DNA of 64,000 bases from Achromobacter sp. Marseille-Q4962 (GCF_943737005.1 NZ_CALSFU010000007.1:124001-188000), one strand, 5' to 3'. Shown: positions 12,693 to 21,246, counted from the first letter of the stretch. A program made the numbers and translations. Notes: a model not told the origin generated them from the sequence alone.

Positions 12693-13366
12693 ATGCCATC
12701 GCCATGAGCGCCCCCCGGCCGCCCGCAACCGCCCGCCGCGAAGACGCATCCCTGCGCCTGCTGGCGGCCGAGGGCGCGCGGTTCAAGGTGCTGGGCCAGG
12801 TCTTCCCGGTGCTGCGCCACGAGATCCTGGGGCCGCTGTCCAACGGCACGCTGGCGGCCGCCATGCTGCGCCAGGCGCCCGAGGGCGCAAGCGCGGAGGC
12901 CGTGGCCCAGCGCTCGCAGCGACTGGCGGGCGAGCTGTCGTCCATGCTGGAAGACAGCGTCGCCGTCATCCGCGGGCTGGACCAATGGCTGGCCGACCAG
13001 GGCGCGCGCACCACCATGGAGCGCCTGCTCGAAGATTGCCGCAAGCTGCTATGTTCGCACCAGCTGCTATCGCGCCAGCATATCGACTGGCCCCGCGGCG
13101 CCGCGCACGCCGAGCTTCCGGAGTACGCCTCGCGCTATATGGCGCTGGCCTGGCTGCTGCATCTGCTGCAATCGCTGCCCGAAGACGCCGAGCTGGAGCT
13201 GAGCGCGCCGGCAGCCGGATTGCTGCGCGCCTCCTGCAGGGCCGGCGGCGACCGGCGCGAGCCCGCCGTCGGCCGGGAAGACGTGGAACTGCTGGCGGCG
13301 GCGAGCGGCGCGACGCTCAAGCGCGATGCGGCGGGCTGGACGCTGCGCCTGCCGCTGTGCCGGTAG
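12689..13366 (+). CDS. DHp-type protein with degenerate ATPase domain, possible ChpT-like histidine phosphotransferase
   Basis: A protein of 225 residues from the GTG that overlaps the receiver stop (GTGA), or 220 from the ATG at 12704. In the shorter form, residues 25-55 contain an H-box-like helix with His39 in LRHEILGPLSNG, followed by a second long helix (about 64-98), which together form a dimerisation/phosphotransfer hairpin. The remaining 120 residues follow the order of a kinase ATPase domain but lack the N-box Asn (LAWLLHLLQSL instead of LxNLLxNAxxA) and the GxGxG boxes. The layout matches ChpT-like phosphotransferases, which take phosphate from one receiver and give it to another. 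The family call is inference from pattern; no exact homologue is recognised. Confidence 0.72.
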   Translation: MNAIAMSAPRPPATARREDASLRLLAAEGARFKVLGQVFPVLRHEILGPLSNGTLAAAMLRQAPEGASAEAVAQRSQRLAGELSSMLEDSVAVIRGLDQWLADQGARTTMERLLEDCRKLLCSHQLLSRQHIDWPRGAAHAELPEYASRYMALAWLLHLLQSLPEDAELELSAPAAGLLRASCRAGGDRREPAVGREDVELLAAASGATLKRDAAGWTLRLPLCR

Positions 13367-13409
13367 AACGCCGCATGACCGCCCCCGCGCGGCAGGACGC
13401 CGCGCCCCG

Positions 13410-14204
13410 CTAGATCTTCTCGGTTTCGCCCGTGCGGGGCTGCCACTTCATGAGGCGCTTTTCGCCCAGCCCGACGATGTAGTCCAGCACCAGCGCGAAT
13501 GCGGTCAGAACCACGATGCCGGCGAACACGGTGTTCACGTCGAACGTGCCTTCGGCCTGCAGGATGAGATAGCCCACGCCGCTGGCCGAGCCCAGGTACT
13601 CGCCCACCACCGCGCCCACGAAGGCCAGGCCCACCGACGTATGCAGGCTGGAGAACACCCAGCTCGTCGCCGAGGGCAGGTAGACGTGGCGCAGGAGCTG
13701 GCGGCGGCGCGCGCCCAGCATGCGGGCGTTGTCCAGCAGCGTGGGGCTGACTTCGCGCACGCCCTGGTACACGTTGAAGAACACGATGAAGAACACCAGC
13801 GTGACAGCCAGCGCGACCTTGGACCAGATGCCCAGGCCGAACCACATGCCGAAGATGGGCGCCAGGATGACGCGCGGCATGGAGTTGGCGGCCTTGATGT
13901 AGGGATCGAGCACCGCGCTGGCGCCCGGCGACAGGCCCAGCCAGAGGCCGCAGCCCAGGCCGGTGATGGTGCCGATGAAGAAGGCCAGCACCGTCTCGCT
14001 GAGCGTCACCCACAAGTGGGTGTAGATGTCGCGGCTGGTGACGAACCAGGCCCAGATGCGCCCCCAGACTTCCAGCGGCTGCCCGAAAAAGAACGCGACC
14101 TTGGGATCCTTGGAAGCCACGTGCCAGACGCCCAGGATGACCACCAACAGCAGGAGTTGCCAGAAGCGCAGGCTGGCGGAGCCGGTTTTGATCGATTTCA
14201 GCAT
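13410..14204 (-). CDS. ABC transporter permease (SsuC/TauC/NrtB type)
   Basis: A 264-residue inner-membrane permease of the nitrate/sulfonate/taurine family. About six hydrophobic segments are visible, the first at residues 13-30. The EAA-type cytoplasmic loop that docks the ATPase is around ARMLGARRRQLLRHVYLPSA. It starts 3 bases after the stop of its ATPase gene and is last in the three-gene operon (binding protein, ATPase, permease). The substrate is not readable; aromatic, pyrimidine or sulfonate compounds are all transported by this family. Confidence 0.93.
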   Translation of the reverse strand: MLKSIKTGSASLRFWQLLLLVVILGVWHVASKDPKVAFFFGQPLEVWGRIWAWFVTSRDIYTHLWVTLSETVLAFFIGTITGLGCGLWLGLSPGASAVLDPYIKAANSMPRVILAPIFGMWFGLGIWSKVALAVTLVFFIVFFNVYQGVREVSPTLLDNARMLGARRRQLLRHVYLPSATSWVFSSLHTSVGLAFVGAVVGEYLGSASGVGYLILQAEGTFDVNTVFAGIVVLTAFALVLDYIVGLGEKRLMKWQPRTGETEKI

Positions 14205-14207
14205 GAA

Positions 14208-15017
14208 TCAGACTCGCTTCTGTTGGGCATAGCCTTTGAGCACCTCTTCGCGCAGCACCGCCCAGATGGCGGCATGCAGCTCCACGAAACGCGGATGGGT
14301 GCGCACTTCGGCCACGTCGCGCGGACGCGGCAGGTCGATATGGAACTCCCCGATGGGATGGGTGCCGGGGCCGGCCGAGAGCACGACCACGCGGTCGCTC
14401 ATGGCGATGGCCTCGTCCAGGTCATGGGTGATGAACAGCACCGCCTTGCGCTTGGCCATCCAGAGGTCGAGCACCTCGTTTTCCATGAGCTGGCGCGTCT
14501 GGATGTCCAGCGCCGAAAACGGCTCGTCCATCAGGATGATGTCGGGATCGCGGATCAGCGTCTGGGCCAGCATGGCGCGCTTGCGCATGCCGCCGGACAT
14601 CTGGTGCGGATAGCGGTTCTCGAAGCCGCCCAGCCCCACGCGGCGCAGCCAGTCGCGGCCGCGCTCCAGCGCCTCGGCGCGCGCCACGCCGGCGAACTCC
14701 AGGCCGGCGATGACGTTGTCCAGGGCGCTGCGCCAGGGCAGCAGCGCCTCGCCCTGGAACATGTAGCCGGCGCGCGCGTTGATGCTGCTGAGCGGCTCGC
14801 CGAATACCCGCACCAGCCCCGAGGAGGGCTGGAGCAGGCCGGCGCTGACGTTGAGCAGGGTGGACTTGCCGCAGCCGGTGGGGCCCACCACCGAGACGAA
14901 TTCGCCAGGGGCGATCGCCAGGGTGGTGTCGTGGACCGCGGTATAGCGCTGGCTGCGGTCATCGCGAGAGACAAAGGTGCAGGTAATGTTTTCCAGCGAC
15001 AGTGCGGCTTCAGCCAT
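14208..15017 (-). CDS. ABC transporter ATP-binding protein (SsuB/TauB type)
   Basis: A 269-residue ATPase with Walker A GPTGCGKST, a Q-loop in GYMFQGEALLPWR, a signature written MSGGMRKRAMLAQ, Walker B IILMDEPFSALD and the H-loop FITHDLDEAI. The ATG at 15017 overlaps the end of the binding-protein gene by 8 bases (ATGGCTGA), which argues for translational coupling. The SGGM form of the signature and the short C-terminus without a TOBE domain fit the nitrate/sulfonate/taurine family. Confidence 0.95.
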   Translation of the reverse strand: MAEAALSLENITCTFVSRDDRSQRYTAVHDTTLAIAPGEFVSVVGPTGCGKSTLLNVSAGLLQPSSGLVRVFGEPLSSINARAGYMFQGEALLPWRSALDNVIAGLEFAGVARAEALERGRDWLRRVGLGGFENRYPHQMSGGMRKRAMLAQTLIRDPDIILMDEPFSALDIQTRQLMENEVLDLWMAKRKAVLFITHDLDEAIAMSDRVVVLSAGPGTHPIGEFHIDLPRPRDVAEVRTHPRFVELHAAIWAVLREEVLKGYAQQKRV

Positions 15018-16050
15018 TGGGATACTTCTCGTTGGCGCGGCGCGCGAATTCGTTGGTCCAGACCTTGGCGGCGTCGATCTTGGAAGCGTCGAAGCCGGGC
15101 GTGAAAGCCGCCAGGGCCTTGAGCGCCGTGGCCGCGCCGTCCTCGGGAATGATGCCGTCGGGCGACAGGCCTTCCATGCTCTTGGAGATGGCGGTCTTGT
15201 ACACCGCCGGGTCGCCCAGCAGGTAGTTCTGCGGCACGACCTTGGCGATTTCCTCGGCGCCGGCCTTCTGGATCCACTTGTCGGCGCGCACCATGGCGTT
15301 GGTGAGGGCCTGCACCGTGTTGGGATTGGCCTCGACGAAGGACTGCGGCGCATAGAGGCAGCCCGCCGGCATGTTGCCGCCGAAGATGTCCTGCGTGTCC
15401 TTGAGCGTGCGCGTGTCCACGATGACCTGGATGTCGCCCGGCATTTCCAGCATGGACACCACGGGGTCCGTGTTGGAGATGGCGTCGATCTGGCCGCTGC
15501 GCAGCGCCGTCACGGCGCCGGCGCCCGCGCCCACGCCGATGATGGACACGTCGGAAGCCTTCAGGCCGTGCTTGGCCAAGAAGAAGCTCACCACCATGTT
15601 GGTGGAGGAGCCCGGCGCGGTGACGCCGATTTTCTTGCCTTTCAGGTCGGCCGGGCCCTTGTAGCCGGGCATGTTCTTCTTGGACACGCCCACGCCGATC
15701 ATGGGCGCGCGGCCTTGCAGCACGAAGGCGCGGTAGGCCTGGCCCTTGGCCTGCATGGCCAGGGTGTGCTCGAAGGCGCCCGACACCACGTCGGCGCTGC
15801 CGCCGACCACGGCCTGCAGGGCCTTGGAGCCGCCGGCGAAGTCGGCGATGCTGACGTCCAGGCCCTCGTCCTTGAAATAGCCGCGCACTTCGGCGATGGT
15901 CAGCGGCAGGTAGTAGATGAGCGCCTTGCCGCCCACGGCGATCTGGACCTTGGTCTTTTCCAGCTTCTGGGCGCGCACGATGGCGGGAGCCATGCCCATG
16001 ACGCCGGCTGCGCCGGCCATCTTGAGCACTTCACGGCGGGTAAATGACAT
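15010..16050 (-). CDS. ABC transporter substrate-binding protein (NMT1/SsuA type), Tat-exported
   Basis: A 346-residue periplasmic receptor. The N-terminus has a twin-arginine type signal (FTRREVLKMAGAAG, cleavage near APAIVRAQ). The mature part begins with the KVQIAVGGKALIYYLPL strand and the EVRGYFKDEGLDV segment typical of NMT1/ThiY/SsuA receptors. A strong GGAG precedes the ATG. It is the first gene of the operon with the ATPase and permease. The ligand is unknown. The CoA-transferase gene ends 84 bases upstream on the same strand, so imported substrate and CoA activation might belong to one pathway (inference). Confidence 0.92.
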   Translation of the reverse strand: MSFTRREVLKMAGAAGVMGMAPAIVRAQKLEKTKVQIAVGGKALIYYLPLTIAEVRGYFKDEGLDVSIADFAGGSKALQAVVGGSADVVSGAFEHTLAMQAKGQAYRAFVLQGRAPMIGVGVSKKNMPGYKGPADLKGKKIGVTAPGSSTNMVVSFFLAKHGLKASDVSIIGVGAGAGAVTALRSGQIDAISNTDPVVSMLEMPGDIQVIVDTRTLKDTQDIFGGNMPAGCLYAPQSFVEANPNTVQALTNAMVRADKWIQKAGAEEIAKVVPQNYLLGDPAVYKTAISKSMEGLSPDGIIPEDGAATALKALAAFTPGFDASKIDAAKVWTNEFARRANEKYPNG

Positions 16051-16134
16051 CTGTCGTCTCCTTGGTAGCCGCGCGCGGCGCGGCGAATCTGGTCGGCGGG
16101 GCCGTTGCCGCCCCGGCGCCGGGCAAGCGGCGTT

Positions 16135-17394
16135 TCAGCCGACGGGCCTACCGATGGCGCCGGTCTGGGCCAGCTCGTCGATAGCCGCTGCATCATACCC
16201 CAGCGATTTCAGGACTTCCTCGGTATGTTCCCCTAAGCGGGGGCCGATCCAGCGCGTGCCGCCTGGCGTTTCGGACAATTTGGGCACCACCGCCGGCAGC
16301 TTCACGGGCGAGCCGTCGGCGAAATGATGCTGCTCGATCATGCGGCGCGCGAGGAACTGCGGATCGGAGAACATGTCGGCCACGCTGTAGATCTTGCCCA
16401 CCGGCACGTCGGCCTGCTTGAGCGCGGCCAGCGCCTCGTCGATGCCGCGCCCGCCGCACCATTGCTGGATGGCGCCGTCGATCTCCTCCACCCGCCGGGC
16501 GCGGCCGTCGTTGCGCACCAGCTCGGGGTCTTCGGCCAGGTCGTCGCGGCCGATGGCGCGCATCAGCCGGTGGAAGATCGCGTCGCCGTTGCCGGCGATG
16601 ACGATGTTCTGCCCGTCGCGCGTGGTGTAGGTGTTGGACGGCACGATGCCGGGCAGCGCGCCGCCGGTGCGCTCGCGCACCACGCCCGCCACGTCGTATT
16701 CCGGCACCAGGCTTTCCATGAGGTTGAACACCGCCTCGTACAGCGCCACGTCCACCATCTGGCCCTGGCCGGCCCGGCATTCCTCGCCGGTCTTGCCGTT
16801 CCACCGCCCGCCGGTGGCGTCGCGGTGCCGCAGCGCCATCATGGCGCCGATCACGCCATGCAGCGCCGCGATGGAATCGCCGATGGAAATGCCCACCCGC
16901 AGCGGCGGGCGGTCGGGATGGCCCGAGACGTAGCGCAGGCCGCCCATGGATTCGCCGATGGCGCCGAAGCCCGGCTGGTCTTTCATGGGCCCGGTCTGTC
17001 CGTAGCCCGACAGGCGCACCATGATGAGCGCGGGGTTGACGGCGCGGAGCTGTTCGTAGCCCAGCCCCCACTTCTCCAGCACGCCGGGCCGGTAGTTCTC
17101 GACCACCACATCGGCCTCCAGGGCCAGCCGGCGCGCGATCTCCCGGGCGCGCGGATCCTTGAGGTTGAGGGCGATGGAGCGTTTGTTGCGGGCCTGCACG
17201 GTCCACCACAGGGAATTGCCTTCGTGCAGGTGGCGCCAGCTGCGGATGGGGTCGCCGCCGCCCTTGCCGTCGGGGCCGTGCGGGGTTTCGACCTTGATGA
17301 CGTCGGCGCCGAACTCGCCGAAGATGCGCGCGGCGAAGGGGCCCGCGATGAGCGTGCCCAGTTCCAGGACTTTCAGGCCAGTCAGCGCTGACAT
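16135..17394 (-). CDS. CaiB/BaiF-family CoA transferase (class III)
   Basis: A 419-residue family III CoA transferase, moving CoA between carboxylic acids. Characteristic segments are the N-terminal LKVLELGTLIAGPFAARIFGEFGADVIKVE, the NKRSIALNLKD strand, the DVVVENYRPGVLEKWGLGYE region and RLSGYGQTGPMKDQPGFG. The catalytic Asp is expected near ISIGDSIAALHGVIGA. The substrate is not predictable; relatives include formyl-, carnitine-, succinyl- and methylsuccinyl/itaconate-type enzymes. It lies upstream of the three-gene ABC operon on the same strand. Confidence 0.92.
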   Translation of the reverse strand: MSALTGLKVLELGTLIAGPFAARIFGEFGADVIKVETPHGPDGKGGGDPIRSWRHLHEGNSLWWTVQARNKRSIALNLKDPRAREIARRLALEADVVVENYRPGVLEKWGLGYEQLRAVNPALIMVRLSGYGQTGPMKDQPGFGAIGESMGGLRYVSGHPDRPPLRVGISIGDSIAALHGVIGAMMALRHRDATGGRWNGKTGEECRAGQGQMVDVALYEAVFNLMESLVPEYDVAGVVRERTGGALPGIVPSNTYTTRDGQNIVIAGNGDAIFHRLMRAIGRDDLAEDPELVRNDGRARRVEEIDGAIQQWCGGRGIDEALAALKQADVPVGKIYSVADMFSDPQFLARRMIEQHHFADGSPVKLPAVVPKLSETPGGTRWIGPRLGEHTEEVLKSLGYDAAAIDELAQTGAIGRPVG

Positions 17395-17464
17395 TGCTTG
17401 TCTTCCTCTCTTTGTCGGATTCGGGCGCGGTGCGTTGCCGCGGCCCTGCCAGGGCGTGTCGCCC

Positions 17465-18073
17465 CTAGGTGCTGCGGCGTTCCATCAGGGCCCAGGCGAT
17501 GGTGCCCGCGTCCACGTATTCGAGTTCGCTGCCGGCCGGCACGCCGCGCGCCAGGCGCGTGACGCGCAAGCCGCGCTCGGCCAGCGCCTCGCCCAGGAAA
17601 TGGGCGGTGGTTTCGCCCTCGGCGGTGAAGCTGGTGGCCAGGATGACCTCCTGCACCACGCCGTCGGTGGCGCGCCGGATCACGCGCTCGAAATCCAGCT
17701 CGCGCGGACCGATGCCCTCCAGCGGCGCCACGCGGCCCATCAGCACGTAGTACAGGCCGCGGTAGCCGTGGCTGGACTCGATCATGTTCTGGTCGGCCGG
17801 CGTTTCCACGATGCAGAGCTGGGTGGCGTCGCGCTTGGGATTGGCGCAGGTGGCGCAGATCTCTTCTTCGGTGAAGCCGTTGCAGCGGGCGCAATGCCGC
17901 AGGTTGCGCACGGCGCCGGCCAGCGCGCGCCCGAGCATGTCGGCGCCCTGCAGGTCGTGCTGGAGCAGGTGGTAGGCCATGCGCCGGGCCGAACGCGCCC
18001 CGACGCCGGGCAGGCGCCTGAGGGCCTCGATCAGCGAAACCAGCGGTTCGGGTTCGGGCAGCTGTGCGTCCAT
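17465..18073 (-). CDS. recR: Recombination mediator RecR
   Basis: A 202-residue RecR, which acts with RecF/RecO to load RecA at gaps. It has the N-terminal helix-hairpin-helix region ([21 protein letters not shown]), the four-Cys zinc site ([17 protein letters not shown]), and the Toprim domain starting [14 protein letters not shown]. Length is standard. It ends the conserved dnaX-ybaB-recR order, 37 bases after ybaB. Confidence 0.97.
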   Translation of the reverse strand: MDAQLPEPEPLVSLIEALRRLPGVGARSARRMAYHLLQHDLQGADMLGRALAGAVRNLRHCARCNGFTEEEICATCANPKRDATQLCIVETPADQNMIESSHGYRGLYYVLMGRVAPLEGIGPRELDFERVIRRATDGVVQEVILATSFTAEGETTAHFLGEALAERGLRVTRLARGVPAGSELEYVDAGTIAWALMERRST

Positions 18074-18110
18074 GGAGCGGTGGGAAAAGGCGGGCGCCGG
18101 CGGAACGGTG

Positions 18111-18437
18111 TCAGAACGGGAACTTCATGCCGGGAGGCAGCGGCATGCCGGCGGTCACCGACACCATCTTCTCCTGGGCCGTGGCTTCGGCCTTGCGCAG
18201 GGCGTCGTTGAAGGCGGCCGCCACCAGGTCTTCGAGCATGTCCTTGTCGTCGCCCAGCAGGGACGGGTCGATGGCCACGCGCTTGACGTCGTGGCGGCAG
18301 GTCATGGTGACCTTGACCAGGCCGCCGCCCGAGGCGCCCTCGACCAGGATCTCGGCCAGCGCGTCCTGCGCCTTCTTCATGTTTTCCTGCATCTGCTGGG
18401 CCTGGCGCATCAGGCCGGCGAGTTGTCCTTTCATCAT
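18111..18437 (-). CDS. ybaB: YbaB/EbfC-family nucleoid-associated protein
   Basis: A 108-residue YbaB/EbfC protein, a small dimeric DNA-binding nucleoid protein commonly encoded between dnaX and recR. The start [20 protein letters not shown] matches the family N-terminus. The core [25 protein letters not shown] and the acidic [17 protein letters not shown] helix are typical. I chose 18437 over longer in-frame starts because the family begins with MMKG or MFKG. The spacing in the operon is tight. Confidence 0.95.
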   Translation of the reverse strand: MMKGQLAGLMRQAQQMQENMKKAQDALAEILVEGASGGGLVKVTMTCRHDVKRVAIDPSLLGDDKDMLEDLVAAAFNDALRKAEATAQEKMVSVTAGMPLPPGMKFPF

Positions 18438-18495
18438 GATGGGTGCTTCCTCGTGAAGGGAGAGTGTGAATTCGGGTATAGGCGGCAAGCCGCGC

Positions 18496-20619
18496 TCAGG
18501 CGGCGGGAGGATCGACGTGGCGGACGGAGCCGGGCACGACCCGGCCGCCGAAATCGGCCACCAGGGCCTGGACGAAGGGATCGGCGGCCACGGCCTCTTC
18601 GGCCGCCTGCTGGCGCGCGGCGCGCTCGGCCTGGGCCACCGCGTGCGCGGTGGCCTCGCCGGTGGCGCCCACGTCCACGTCCAGCCGCACGCTTTGGCCG
18701 AAATGCTCGCACAGCACGGTCTGCAGGCGAACCCGGCTCTCGCTCTCGGCCAGCGTCTTGACCGCGACGCGCAGCACGATGGTGTCGCCCTGCAGGCCCG
18801 CCCATTCGCTCTGGCGGGCCAGCTCGGCCGCCAGGCCGGTAACCGGCAGGCGCGCCGCGAGTTCGGGCCAGGCGGCCGGCGTCATGTCGGCCAGCGCGGA
18901 GCGCGCGCCACGGCGGCGCGGCGCGGCGGCCGGCTCGCGGCGGCGCGCCGCCGGCGCGCTGGAAGACGGCGCGGGCGCGGCGGCCAGGGTTTCGAAATCG
19001 TCGTCGGGGTCGGAGAAAAAGCCGCTGTCGGGCACATAGCCGCCCTCGGCCTCATCGGGAATTTCCTCGTCGACCCAGGCGGGCGGCCCGTCGTCGCCGT
19101 CCGGCGCGGAGGCGACCATCGCCGGCGTCGCCGGCGCGGAAGGCGCAGCCGCGGCCGGCGGTTCGGACGCGGGGGCGGGTGCGGCTGCCCGCGGCGCATC
19201 TTCCCATGGCGGGATGTCGGGCGCGGCCGGCTGAGGCGCGGCCGGCTGAGGCGCGGCCGGCTGAGGCGTGGCCGGCGCGGCCGCCTCCGGCCTGGCGGCC
19301 ATGCGCCCGGGCGCAGCGGAAGCGGCCGGCGGAGCCGGTTCCGAGGCGACAGCAGCGCCGGACGGTTCGGATTCGGCCGGGCGGGGCGCGGCGTCGGAGG
19401 GCGGGGAGACGGGTTGAGCAACAGGCGCCTGGGCGGCAACGGCGGGTCGGGCCGGCTGGGCCGCGGCCGCGGCGGTTTCGTCGGCGGTTTGGCGCGCCGG
19501 CGCGGCAGGCGCTTCCAGCGCCGTCTGCGGGCCGGCATCGCCGTTGAGCGCCAGCATGCGCAGGCAGGCCATGACGAAGCCCGCGTATTCGTCGGGCGCC
19601 AGCGTCAACTCGCCGCGGCTGTGCACCGCAACGGAATAGAAAAGCTGGACGGCGTCGGGATGCAGGGACTGCGCCAGGCGGGCGATGTCCGCGGCCAGCG
19701 GATCTTCGGGCGGCACGGCGCCGCGCACGCGCTGCTCGATGGCTACGCGCGACAGCAGCACGGCCAGGTCGGCCAGCGCGCCCGCGTACGACAGGCCGCG
19801 AACCGCCAGTTCGTCGGCCACGGCCAGCACGCCCTTAGCGTCGTTGCCCGAGAGCGCGTCCAGCAGGCGCACCAGGTGCCGCTGGTCTATGGTGCCCAGC
19901 ATGCCGCGCACGGCTTCGTCCGTGAGGTTGCCCGCGCTGTAGGCGATGGCCTGGTCGGTAAGCGACAGGGCGTCGCGCATCGACCCCGCCGCGGCCTGGC
20001 CGATGAGGCGCAGCGCCGGCAGCTCGAAGCCGATGCCCTCCTCTCCCAGCACCGCCTGCAGGTGCCCCACGATGGCGTCGGGCGGCATCTGCTTCAGATT
20101 GAACTGCAGGCAGCGCGACAGCACCGTCACGGGAATCTTCTGCGGATCGGTGGTGGCCAGGATGAACTTGACGTGCGGCGGCGGCTCCTCCAGCGTCTTG
20201 AGCATTGCGTTGAAAGCGTGCCCGGTGAGCATGTGGACTTCGTCGATCATGTAGACCTTGAAGCGCCCCGCGCCCGGCGCGTAGACGGCCTGTTCGAGCA
20301 GCTGCGTCATTTCCTCGACGCCGCGGTTGGAGGCCGCGTCCAGTTCGAGATAGTCCACGAAGCGGCCCGCGTCGATCTCGGTGCAGGCCTGGCAGACGCC
20401 ACAGGGCTTGGACGTGATGCCGGTTTCGCAGTTGAGCGACTTGGCCAGGATGCGCGACAAGGTGGTCTTGCCCACGCCGCGCGTGCCGGTGAACAGCCAC
20501 GCATGGTGCAGGCGCTGGGTGTCGAGCGCGTGCGTGAGCGCGCGCACCACGTGATCCTGTCCCACGAGGGTATCGAACGATCGCGGCCGCCACTTGCGGG
20601 CCAGTACCAGATAAGTCAT
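18496..20619 (-). CDS. dnaX: DNA polymerase III subunit gamma/tau
   Basis: A 707-residue clamp-loader subunit. The AAA+ module begins [19 protein letters not shown] with Walker [15 protein letters not shown], a zinc finger ([16 protein letters not shown]), Walker [10 protein letters not shown] and the sensor-1 region ([12 protein letters not shown]). Residues from about 360 to 560 form a Pro/Ala-rich linker with an exact 5-residue repeat. The C-terminal region ([24 protein letters not shown] onward) is the tau-type domain that would contact polymerase alpha and DnaB. The ATG at 20619 gives the canonical [10 protein letters not shown] start. I see no A-rich slippage site, so no gamma-generating frameshift is supported. 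Confidence 0.96.
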   Translation of the reverse strand: MTYLVLARKWRPRSFDTLVGQDHVVRALTHALDTQRLHHAWLFTGTRGVGKTTLSRILAKSLNCETGITSKPCGVCQACTEIDAGRFVDYLELDAASNRGVEEMTQLLEQAVYAPGAGRFKVYMIDEVHMLTGHAFNAMLKTLEEPPPHVKFILATTDPQKIPVTVLSRCLQFNLKQMPPDAIVGHLQAVLGEEGIGFELPALRLIGQAAAGSMRDALSLTDQAIAYSAGNLTDEAVRGMLGTIDQRHLVRLLDALSGNDAKGVLAVADELAVRGLSYAGALADLAVLLSRVAIEQRVRGAVPPEDPLAADIARLAQSLHPDAVQLFYSVAVHSRGELTLAPDEYAGFVMACLRMLALNGDAGPQTALEAPAAPARQTADETAAAAAQPARPAVAAQAPVAQPVSPPSDAAPRPAESEPSGAAVASEPAPPAASAAPGRMAARPEAAAPATPQPAAPQPAAPQPAAPDIPPWEDAPRAAAPAPASEPPAAAAPSAPATPAMVASAPDGDDGPPAWVDEEIPDEAEGGYVPDSGFFSDPDDDFETLAAAPAPSSSAPAARRREPAAAPRRRGARSALADMTPAAWPELAARLPVTGLAAELARQSEWAGLQGDTIVLRVAVKTLAESESRVRLQTVLCEHFGQSVRLDVDVGATGEATAHAVAQAERAARQQAAEEAVAADPFVQALVADFGGRVVPGSVRHVDPPAA
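19223..19267 (-). repeat. 15-bp tandem repeat inside dnaX linker
   Basis: Three exact copies of a 15-base unit (19223-19237, 19238-19252, 19253-19267) encode three consecutive AAPQP units in the Pro/Ala-rich linker of tau. Repeat slippage here keeps the frame and would only change linker length. Confidence 0.85.
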
Positions 20620-20747
20620 GGCTGGATTGTAGAGCCTGTTTGACGCGCCGGTTCGAAACGCGGCGCGCGGAGCGGACGGATGCCGCGCCGCGGCCCGATC
20701 TCCCCTTGCCGGACCGCCGGGTCTTGGAGCCGGCGCGGCCAATGCAA

Positions 20748-20795
20748 AAGGGACGGGGCGCTTTTCCTGCTCTGGAATGTAGCGCCCCGTCCCTT
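20748..20795 (-). terminator. Strong hairpin downstream of the SRP RNA gene
   Basis: A perfect 15-bp inverted repeat (20748-20762 with 20781-20795) with an 18-base loop. Read on the minus strand, the second arm ends in TTTT, so it could act as a Rho-independent terminator 52 bases after the SRP RNA, insulating dnaX from it. The T-run is short. The 126 bases between it and the dnaX ATG show nothing else recognisable and should contain the dnaX promoter. Confidence 0.55.
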
Positions 20796-20846
20796 GGGGA
20801 AGATCTGAGCCGGCGGGTATTGCGCTGGCTTGAATGAAATCCGGAT

Positions 20847-20941
20847 GGCGAGCCTTACTCCGGCACTGACTCTAAACGACTATGGCTGCTTCGTTCCCGA
20901 CCTGACCAGGTTCACCGCCGAACCATGCGAAGGGGCCCGCC
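20847..20941 (-). ncRNA. ffs: Signal recognition particle RNA (4.5S type)
   Basis: On the minus strand the segment contains the conserved SRP domain IV core, with CAGGTC, a GGAA tetraloop closed by a G-C pair, and GAAGCAGCC, which is the Ffh-binding hairpin. The ends close a helix: 5' GGCGGGCC pairs with 3' GGCTCGCC (one G-U). The total length is about 95 bases, the small bacterial type without an Alu domain. It guides ribosomes making membrane proteins to FtsY together with Ffh. It lies upstream of dnaX on the same strand. Confidence 0.93.
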
Positions 20942-21002
20942 GAATGGAATTCTAGCAGAGCTGCGCTTCGCGCGCTCGCTAGAATTCCATTCGGCGGGCC
21001 CC
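20932..21002. repeat. Perfect 25-bp inverted repeat across the SRP RNA start and core promoter
   Basis: Arms 20932-20956 and 20978-21002 are exact reverse complements separated by 21 bases. The left arm includes the first ten transcribed bases of the SRP RNA and the TAGAAT -10 box at 20949-20954 (minus strand). The right arm repeats both in mirror image, giving a plus-strand TAGAAT at 20980-20985. Confidence 0.9.
20949..20954 (-). promoter_or_regulatory. Putative -10 box of the SRP RNA gene
   Basis: The minus strand reads TAGAAT, seven bases before the G that starts the terminal RNA helix at 20941. No -35-like hexamer is found at 16-18 bases spacing, because that stretch is the GC-rich spacer of the inverted repeat. 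Confidence 0.5.
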
Positions 21003-21050
21003 GGGGGGCGAGGTGTGGGCCTCCTCCCCGGCCCTCCTCCCGGGGAGGAG

Positions 21051-21202
21051 GGGGGCGGCCTTCGCTGCGCTGGGCCGGGCGGGCTCGCTGCGCTTCGCCT
21101 CGCGGGGTTTCCCTTTCTTTGGCGCATGCCTTGGCTGCGCCCGGCGGGGGCGGCCTTCGCTGCGCTGGGCCGGGCGGGCTCGATGCGCTTCGCCTCGCGG
21201 GG
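21051..21202. repeat. Two 57-bp direct repeats in the gap between the SRP RNA gene and the helicase gene
   Basis: 21051-21107 and 21146-21202 are identical except for one base (ctcgctg versus ctcgatg) and lie 95 bases apart. Each starts with GGGGG and ends near CTCGCGGGG. Together with the inverted repeat they fill most of the 305-base gap from 20942 to 21246; the rest is a GC-rich stretch with no gene I can support. Similar GC-rich words (gctgcgcttcgc) recur in the loop of the inverted repeat. Confidence 0.85.
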
Positions 21203-21246
21203 GTTCTCTTCCTCTTCTCTTTCGGGGCCAGGCTGTCCGCCGCTTT

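Noticed and set aside
18496-20619. Programmed frameshift in dnaX
   Set aside because: No A-rich slippery heptamer or downstream hairpin of the E. coli type is visible in the region after the AAA+ module.
20640-20837. 65-codon plus-strand frame between dnaX and the SRP RNA gene
   Set aside because: It runs through the perfect 15-bp hairpin and has no ribosome-binding site or protein-like composition.
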